Part shown: piece after piece, positions 56,248-64,000 of the stretch
How positions within the stretch are numbered: position 1 is the first letter of the stretch
Layout of the letters: the number at the start of each line of letters is the position of its first letter
Assembly: GCF_964355755.1 (NCBI RefSeq)
Contig: NC_092675.1
Span: forward strand, 28,668,912 to 28,732,911
Reading direction: 5' to 3'
Origin: Antedon mediterranea
Lineage: Eukaryota > Echinodermata > Crinoidea > Comatulida > Antedonidae
DNA length: 64,000 bases
Program-made: the position numbers and the translations under genes
Notes under the pieces: model-generated
The model's input: the letters and a program-made list of their open reading frames with translations, nothing else
Told to the model about the DNA's origin: nothing
The model's database searches: none

Positions 56248-59200
56248 ATGTCTGAGAAACATTCTTCCGATTTGGCTCGAGACAAAGCAGCTCGTCTTTT
56301 GAAGAAAAGAGGAAGCGCATCATCACTCATGAGCAGTAGTGAGTACGGTGGAAGATATCGGCCAGCAGGGTGAGATAAGCACATACTTTATTTTAATAAA
56401 TAATACACTAATATATAATATTTTATCATCAAATGTCATAACTTTATCCTACTATTAGTCTATGATCTACAGAAAAGTACTTTTATCTGTTGTTTCATTT
56501 TAACCATAAAATGTTGACAGCAATTCAGAATGTCAATACTGCCCTCTATAATGTCTAATCTAAGGCTCTATCTACACTATTAAACAAGTTTGACAAAAAT
56601 AGTTCTGTCTACACTATCAAACTTTAACGTGATGTCCCCATGTCAATGAAATTAATAATTTTGTGTTAAATTTAAAATGTTTTCATAATGAGGGTCATTG
56701 GTGGATCACTTTTTGAACCTTGTTTTTTAGTTGACTACTGTATTTGTATTATCATGGATTTCATGAATAAACATGTATTTTATTAATTCTTCTTAATAAT
56801 AGGTCTATGAGCACTGTATCCTTTATGGACGACCCTAACGAAATCACTCGTGTGGGACATAACATGAAACTTGAGCCGACCTATCAGTTAAATCCCACCA
56901 TAAAATTCCCAGTGAAACAGATAAAAGACATTCTACAAGATGCTCTTGAAGGCTACCTGGGTGAGGAGAAGTATGAGCCTGAGTTGTGTAAACAGATGAC
57001 CAAGACCATATCAGAGGTACTGTATGCTGTTGTTTTTAAAACCTTCCTAACAGCTAACCTTTGACCTGGTTCAAGCAAGCTATCAATAAAAAAATAACTT
57101 AATATTCAATTGATAATGATAGATATTATAAATAGATATATATTTATTTGTCCAATAAATGTTGGAAATTTGCTTTCCAATGAAATACAGAGCTCATAAA
57201 AACAGATACATAAATAAAACAGTAATAATAAATTAAATACAAATGAGTTAAGTGACAAAATTACCGCCATACAACCTGATTAAAAATGAATTTGGATAAA
57301 AAGAATTCCTATATCTTGTCATACGAATACACGGTACACATAATCTTATGCCAGATCTTGATATCATGGATTAAGAGAATGTGTTTTGTCGTAAATAATC
57401 TTAATAACTTTCTTTTGAATTCAGCTGGTATAAATTGTTATATAATTATTATATAATATTAAATTATATTAATAAATATAATTACAATTAAAATAGTACT
57501 ATAGGTTCACTATAGTAAATAATATAAGGTCATTATCAATTATGATATAATTTGTGAAACCTTCGAACTTGTTGCTTCACGCCATATTAGTCATCAATTA
57601 TTCAAAATCACATCGCATTACAATAAAAACAACCAATAGAGTGAATGAGTGTTTAATTTAGCGTGATGACACAAATGGCCCTTTTGCGATTTATAACTCA
57701 TAATCAATGGCGGTGACACTTTAATCCCGATAGAAGATTTAGGGGTTTTCTTTCTTTTTTATTAATGTTATACCTGAGGATGGACTTATACCTGAGGATG
57801 GGCTTAAAAGATTCTATAAAATTCTATAATACTTGTTCCTTGTTAATGATGAGTTACAAATTGATTTCACTATTTTAAATGAAAAAGAGAAATACAATAG
57901 AACATGTTGAACAAGATTGCAAGCTTTTCCCAGCTTCCAAATCTCTGGTATAACTATGTAATGTTATGCATTTTATGTTATGTCTCTGGTATAACTACAC
58001 TATGTAATGTTATGCATTTTATGTTATGTCTCTGGTATAACTATGTAATGTTATGCATTTTATGTTATGTCTCTGGTATAACTACACTATGTAATGTTAT
58101 GCATTTTATGTTATGTCTCTGGTATAACTACAGTATGTAATGTTATGCATTTTATGTTATGTCTCTGGTATAACTACACTATGTAATGTTATGCATTTTA
58201 TGTTATGTCTCTGGTATAACTACACTATGTAATGTTATGCATTTTATGTTATGTCTCTGGTATAACTACACTATGTAATGTTATGCATTTTATGTTATGT
58301 CTCTGGTATAACTACAATATGTAATGTTATGCATTTTATGTTATGTCTCTGGTATAACTACACTATGTAATGTTATGCATTTTATGTTATGTCTCTGGTA
58401 TAACTACACTATGTAATGTTATGCATTTTATGTTATGTCTCTGGTATAACTACAATATGTAATGTTATGCATTTTATGTTATGTCTCTGGTATAACTATG
58501 TAATGTTATGCATTTTATGTTATGTCTCTGGTATAACTACACTATGTAATGTTATGCATTTTATGTTATGTCTCTGGTATAACTATGTAATGTTATGCAT
58601 TTTATGTTATGTCTCTGGTATAACTACACTATGTAATGTTATGCATTTTATGTTATGTCTCTGGTATAACTATGTAATGTTATGCATTTTATGTTATGTC
58701 TCTGGTATAACTATGTAATGTTATGCATTTTATGTTATGTCTCTGGTATAACTACACTATGTAATGTTATGCATTTTATGTTATGTCTCTGGTATAACTA
58801 TGTAATGTTATGCATTTTATGTTATGTCTCTGGTATAACTACACTATGTAATGTTATGCATTTTATGTTATGTCTCTGGTATAACTACACTATGTAATGT
58901 TATGCATTTTATGTTATGTCTCTGGTATAACTACACTATGTAATGTATGCATTTTATGTTATGTCTCTGGTATAACTACCGTAATGTTATGCATTTTATG
59001 TTATGTTATGCATTTTAAACCAATCGCTAGATGGTACATAATTATTATTTGTGAAATAAATATTACAGTATAATAAAAACAAATACTGTATAAATATAAG
59101 TAAACATAATATTTATGGTTGTATAATTGTTCTTATGTTGGTACTTGCAGGTAGTAAAAGCAAGAGTGAAGGACCTACGATTGAAGCGTTATAAGATTAT

Positions 59201-59354
59201 TGTTGTGATTCACATAGGACAGCTCAATGACCAAGGTATGCGAGTGTCAAGCCGCTGTTTGTGGGACGACTCCAATGATAACTTCTCTTCGCATCAATTC
59301 GCAAACAACTCACTTTTTGCTGTAGCGATGGTCTATGGTGTCTACTATGAATAG
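56248..59354 (+). CDS. DYNLT5: Tctex1-domain protein, DYNLT5/TCTEX1D1-like
   Basis: Coding exons 56248-56369, 56803-57016 and 59151-59354; 540 nt, 179 aa, the same length as human DYNLT5 (TCTEX1D1). N-terminal basic part ([17 protein letters not shown], then [11 protein letters not shown]) matches the family. The Tctex1 dynein light-chain domain follows from about residue 65: [70 protein letters not shown] and the terminal [14 protein letters not shown]. Such proteins join dynein complexes, often in cilia. RIC1 is upstream and divergent. The 2.1 kb last intron is half minisatellite. An upstream start ATGAATATG near 56117 is possible but not favoured. Confidence 0.93.
56564..56645. mobile_element. 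CTCTGTCTACACTATCAAAC hairpin MITE (copy 11, rearranged)
   Basis: GGCTCTATCTACACTATTAA then TTCTGTCTACACTATCAAAC: the two ends lie next to each other with the middle lost. First coding intron of the DYNLT5-like gene. Confidence 0.65.
57945..59020. repeat. 41/46-bp minisatellite in the DYNLT5-like gene
   Basis: About 25 units, CTCTGGTATAACTA(CACTA)TGTAATGTTATGCATTTTATGTTATGT in parts. Two length classes differ by CACTA (41 and 46 bp) and alternate irregularly; a few units read CAGTA or CAATA. Copies are nearly identical, so the array is young or homogenised. Repeat ORFs ([20 protein letters not shown]) are artefacts. Confidence 0.95.
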
Positions 59355-61935
59355 TAAGATGGTGTCAGTTTCAAAAGCAGTTAAAAGACATTTGAATTTA
59401 TCTTATTTATTGGAAGAGAAATTACTATTACCCACTTACACTAGTTGACAAACAATCAAGTATGTTTTGTGAGGAGGACCAGGAACCTAACCAAAAAAAA
59501 TTTAGCGTCATGGGTTGATCCAAGGTAGTGCTTGGGGCGCGTGCTCCCCCTTTTGACAGCTGAAATAAATATTCATGTTTGCCCTTCCCTGTTTAAAAAT
59601 TCCTGGAGCCGCCCCAAAATGTGAAATAATTTTGTATGAAAATACTCAAAGGATTGTTTGTATTCTCCCAAAACCAGATTTTTCTTAAGGAACAAAAAGC
59701 CCCAAATTCCTTTTTACCATTAAAAACACATTCCAAATACTTTTCTTAATACTAGACATATTAGGCCAGCCTAAATTGTCCGGAGAGAGAGAGTTGACTG
59801 TATGAATTAATTTTAATTTGCTTCAGCTTCTGCTTTTAGCCATCACTAAACCTTCATTTTACATGTCCACCAACTTCTGACTTTTTTTTATGATCTTTTA
59901 ACAAAACATATTATATTTTAACTTAAAAAAATGTTGTTACAAACATCTCCGTTTTACTTTTTATTTTGTTTTATTTGTCTTACCATAATTATTTGTCCTG
60001 AGGTATCATATAAGTGTGTGTTGTAAATAAGTAAACAAATATTTACAGTATAAAAAAAACAAAATCAAAAATTGTTTTTGCATGTTAGTTAGAAAATCTG
60101 TATTTATCGGGTTTTATTTCAACTCAACTCCTCTTTACATTCTTTTTATAAACCAACTGTAATTTTTTCATTGCTACAGGTTTGTTTTTATAGTTTTAGT
60201 AAAGTACAGTAGAACACCCCCCCCCCCCCCCATTAAGAGGGTCGGGACGCAACAAAGTATTGTAAAGGGTTTGCTGAGTGTAGCGGTGTCCCCAGAATAG
60301 AAGTGTCAATTGAATAGGGATGTCTCAAATGTGGTGTTTTACTGTTTAATTGTTTTGGAATAATTATATAAAAACCATTTTTAGCAAAAGAAATAAGACA
60401 TTTTTAAAGTATCTAATCTTCATGCAAATTTAATGCATGATAATGATATCAATATTTAGTATATTTTGAGGCCAAATATTGTGGTCATTATATTTTCACT
60501 GAAATTACCACATTTTTTTATCTGCTTAATTAATACCTGTCGTTACCATCTGTTTAATTGACATGTTTTTACATTGTAAACGAAGCCAGCTTATAAATTA
60601 TTGATTTTTATCTTTGTCCGATCTAATCCGTAACTTTATCATGCACGCTTATAAAAATTATTTAAATTGTAAATTTTTCAGCAATCCGAAATGGGTAAAC
60701 AGGTTGTATGTATTCTGAATCATGATAAGTATACATAAGTCTGCATATATGTTGAATTAATTTATTGTTATAAATATATTTTTAATACCAGTATATTTTA
60801 CTTTCCAATCATGTATTTTAGTAATTTTTTAACAATTGAATATCAACCAAATGAACAATTCATATATAAAATAAAAATACAATTCAAGAATTTAATAAAA
60901 ATAATAATAAATTATGTTTGTGTATATTAAGTTATGTTTGTGTATATACAGGAAGATTTGATTGTTTTAAAAAATGTAAAAATAATGTGTCACCTTTGAC
61001 CTGGTTTTCCCACAATTGATCATAAATTAGGTGTTATGAATTTTTCAGGTTTGTGTCTCTGACATGTGCACGAACGATTCCGATTTTTTACCACTCTGCC
61101 ATATTCATTACTTGGATCAGTTATTTTGTTAACAATTATTAAATTGTTCGTTTAAAAAAAAATAATGTTATGTATGGTTGTATTGTTACCAGAAGGCTAC
61201 TTGAATAGTATAAGGCAGATAAGCATGACTTCAATTTTCTTTTGTCATTGTTCATTTTTAAATAAAAAGGACTGTTCTTGATTATTATATTGAATTATTA
61301 TAAATTATTTATTGAACATTAAAGTATTATTTTTAGTATTATGGAATAAAAACAATATCATATACCCAGTTCGCAATCTATTTTTTTGGTCCTTTAATTA
61401 TGTATACATTCGTAATCCGTCCAGAAATGTTTTTTATTTGTAAATTATGGTATGATCATAATATTTTTATAAGCATAATTGTTCAATGTAAATCATTTAG
61501 TAATCAATTTATAATAATGTATGAACCTAGTAAATTATTCATAAAATAATATATTATGATATATTTATAATGTTTCTGTATTAAACATAAATTGTATATT
61601 TGGTTGAATTCAGAAATTTAGCTAATATGAAAATAAACAAATCTGTTTCAACTTTTGTGTACATTTCATTCATTTTATTTAACGTACAAAAACAATTATA
61701 ATATTTTAAAATAATCTATTATTTACTCCTCTTCTATATTTTATATTGCAAACCAAAATAAAATTATTTACTATCCTCACAGAACAAACATACATAAGGG
61801 ATTCCAAATAAATCTGAAGTCTGGGTTTTTGGTCAAGAGAAAACAAAATCCTGATATTTGATGGGATTTTTTAACCAATGACCCTGAGAGAATGGTAGCC
61901 GAGCATATTAACCACCAAGCTAGAATTCCACTTCT
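59355..61935. other. 3' flank and intergenic sequence
   Basis: AT-rich. Holds fragments of the CAGTCAACTCTC family (GAGAGAGAGTTGACTGTAT at about 59783-59801), a C-run at 60216-60232 inside a CAGTAGAACAC repeat, and no gene that I can see. Confidence 0.5.
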
Positions 61936-61936
61936 A

Positions 61937-62100
61937 AAGCTCTGTCTATACTATCAAACTTTATGTGACAAAAAATGTGATGTGCCCATATATGGACATG
62001 ATGATGTCATATCACTACCATATATTTGGGAATATCGCTACCATATTTGGGCACATCACACTTTTTTTGTCAAACTAGTTTGATAGTATTAATAGTGCTT
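61937..62100. mobile_element. CTCTGTCTACACTATCAAAC hairpin MITE (copy 12)
   Basis: Nearly full length: AAGCTCTGTCTATACTATCA, GCCCATATATGGACATGATG, TCACTACCATAT, TTGTCAAACTAGTTTGATAG; the right terminus is eroded. Confidence 0.85.
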
Positions 62101-62195
62101 AAAAATACACATTACCTACCCAAATAAAATCAGTATTTATATAGCCTTTAACAAATCGAACAGAATTGAGCACATTTTACAACAGGTTCGTCAGC

Positions 62196-62238
62196 AACTG
62201 GAAGAGAAACAACGTGTGTTCCTCAATGACAAGATGCC
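62196..62238 (+). other. Possible plus-strand exon
   Basis: TTTTACAACAG acceptor-like, then an open stretch VRQQLEEKQRVFLNDKMP and a CCAAGTGAGT donor-like end. It has exon character but no gene to attach it to; it may be a chance match. Confidence 0.2.
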
Positions 62239-62803
62239 AAGTGAGTCGTAAACATAATTTTAATGGTAAAAAATATTGAAATAAATTAAGCTAAAATTAA
62301 CCAAAACCTGACATCAACTTTCCATAGTCACCGTAACAAACCAATTTATATATTGAAACAACATTTGAGTTAATGTGTTCAAGGTGTGTTTAAATCGATA
62401 ATTGTGTATGAATCGATACACTAACTATAGATTATTATAATGTTCTTTGATACGGTTGATTGATTAATACAACAATATTGCCATTTGTGTACGTTTGCAT
62501 TCGATTTATTATTTTTAGTCAATTCCTTCTGGTCCACGTCTTTTTGTTTGTTAACAATAAATCTCCAGTTTGATTGTCAATATTTGTAATATCGTTAGGC
62601 TTAAATAATAATTCATGTGTGTTCTTTATTTCAAAACGCTGGCCAACAAATCATACTCTAGGAAAATTATTTAATTTTGACGTCTGCGTCTCATCCAACT
62701 TTTTTTATTTCGTGAAAGATGTAAATTAACTGTATACCCTGCGATAGAGGCATCCCATATACGGAATAGAACCATACACATTTGATGAATTCCAATAATC
62801 ATA

Positions 62804-62968
62804 AAGCTCTGTCTACACTATCAAACTTTATGTGACAACAAAACGTGACGTGCCCATATATGGACATGATGATGTCATATTCCTACCATATTTGGGCATA
62901 TTATCACCATATTTGGGTACATCACACTTTTTTGTCAAACTAGTTAGATTAGTGTAGCGAGAGCTTTA
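62804..62968. mobile_element. CTCTGTCTACACTATCAAAC hairpin MITE (copy 13)
   Basis: Near full length with both arms. It lies just downstream of the PDZ gene's stop. Confidence 0.85.
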
Positions 62969-63021
62969 TATGAACCTTAGAATGTATTATATAGGCATTC
63001 CGTCAACAAAAATAAATATGT

Positions 63022-63781
63022 TTATTCAAATTCTAAATATTGCATTATATTTTCAGGACCTTGCGTAAGTTCTAACGTTACGTTCACAGATTTCTTGATT
63101 GTCTTCACCACATCACTGTGTGATTTACCCTCCATTGATTCTCCATTTACGCTTATTATTCTATCGCCCACCTACAAAATATAAATATTGTGTTGATTAG
63201 TCGGCATCATAAAAGCTTGAAATTGTCCTGCTCGTCGTGGAGGCTATTAGATGTTAATGAACGATCGCTCTTCGATAATCAGATGTTTATTTTCCATCGC
63301 GTGTGACGTTTATATTCTGTTTTTCATCATAGTTTACCTCCATGGTTGAACACAAGATAAATTTCAATATTTAAAACTTATCTTAGTTTCAATATAATTT
63401 TAATGTACTTTAGCATATAATAAATACAATAATTTGTTTTAATCTACGGTAATCCGTGTCTCCTTTGTTCAATTTAAACAATGAACAGTGTCACTTATGT
63501 GCCGCAATATTTGCAACTTACCATAACTTGTGATGTCTTATATGCCTGACCCCCTTCCATTACACTTGATATAAACACGGGTACAAGCCCCAATGGGCTA
63601 TTTACCCCACCAGCTATAGTAATGCCAAGTCCAGGGCCACCGGTTTTTAGATGGACTGTCCGGAGTTCGTCTTGTTGTTCCGACGTCCCTGACCATCCAG
63701 AACACGACGGCGTTCCATATTCGCTTCCACCGTACAAGGAATCGTCTTCTTCTTCGTCATCATAACTTGTGCTATCGTTTT
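63022..63781 (-). CDS. C-terminal PDZ domain of an MPDZ/PATJ-like scaffold, 3' part
   Basis: Exons 63781-63522 and 63171-63022 on the minus strand; the gene continues off the right edge. It opens with an acidic linker (NDSTSYDDEEEDDSLYGG), then LRTVHLKTGGPGLGITIAGG (carboxylate-binding GLGI loop), SPLGLVPVFISSVMEGGQA, SQVMVGDRIISVNGESMEG and HSDVVKTIKKSVNVTLEL, i.e. one complete PDZ domain. It ends QYLEFE at TAA (63024-63022), and the stop overlaps an AATAAA signal, so this is the true 3' end. SPLG..P.FI and VGDRI..(V)NG resemble the last PDZ domains of MUPP1/PATJ; other multi-PDZ scaffolds are possible. Confidence 0.75.
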
Positions 63782-64000
63782 CTGGAGAGAATAAAGATGA
63801 ATAGGCCTATACCGCGGGTATCTTTTCGTTTATAGGCTATTGTAGAACAAAATGATGAGAAAACTATGTATTTGATTTTTATGTAAATTTGATATAGTGT
63901 TCATTCTAATAATCATTGTCGTTGCCGTTATAAATGACATGAAGTGACCATAGACTAAACCAGGAGGAAGGAGTGAAATGACATTATTAAATTCACTCCC
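63782..64000. other. Intron of the PDZ gene
   Basis: No exon seen; upstream exons must lie beyond the window. Confidence 0.4.

Noticed and set aside
57904-58897. Cys/Tyr-rich repeat ORFs
   Set aside because: Translation of the 41/46-bp minisatellite inside an intron.
57945-59020. CRISPR-like regular repeats
   Set aside because: No unique spacers between repeats, eukaryotic context, unit is a plain tandem repeat.

Overview
This is a 64 kb piece of an AT-rich animal nuclear genome. It has many short exons with GT/AG introns, a SINE, LINE remnants, many MITEs and minisatellites, and no bacterial features. The protein-coding genes read like those of an invertebrate deuterostome. The abundance of TAGGCCTA-type words and the repeat style make me favour an echinoderm, but that is an inference; I cannot name the class or species.

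Layout. 1-8.7 kb is a nested transposon island: an L1-like LINE fragment, a CR1/jockey-like LINE, inside it a 2.5 kb TIR element carrying a ZAD-like zinc finger and a PHD finger, then a GACA-rich element, a Mutator-like foldback element and a 110-bp tandem array. 9.1-11.3 kb (+) holds the 3' part of a relaxin-receptor-like LRR GPCR (RXFP/LGR type). 11.3-16.1 kb is intergenic, with a hAT MITE and a LINE tail. 16.1-29.3 kb (-) is a complete FAF1 gene, which I resolved into 15 coding exons (1968 nt, 655 codons plus stop). 30.8-32.4 kb (+) is an INK4-type CDK inhibitor (CDKN2-like) in 3 exons, 177 aa, head-to-head with FAF1. 32.4-36.8 kb is intergenic, with a hairpin MITE cluster and a minisatellite. 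36.8-53.3 kb (-) is a complete RIC1 gene in 31 exons (4251 nt, 1416 aa). 53.3-56.2 kb is a divergent promoter region with two inverted-repeat transposons. 56.2-59.4 kb (+) is a DYNLT5/TCTEX1D1-like gene of 179 aa with a 1.1 kb minisatellite in its last intron. 63.0-63.8 kb (-) is the 3' end of a PDZ gene, probably MPDZ/PATJ type, that runs off the right edge.

How it fits together. FAF1 (p97 adaptor), CDKN2 (cell-cycle brake), RIC1 (Rab6 exchange factor), DYNLT5 (dynein light chain family) and the PDZ scaffold have no shared pathway. Their human counterparts do all sit on 1p31-p33 or 9p21-p24, so the window looks like an unduplicated version of a vertebrate paralogon. The FAF1/CDKN2 head-to-head pair matches human FAF1/CDKN2C in order and orientation.

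The exon maps come from reading splice sites and homologous reading frames by eye. Both long genes sum to exact multiples of three, which supports them. Individual junctions can still be off by a few bases.
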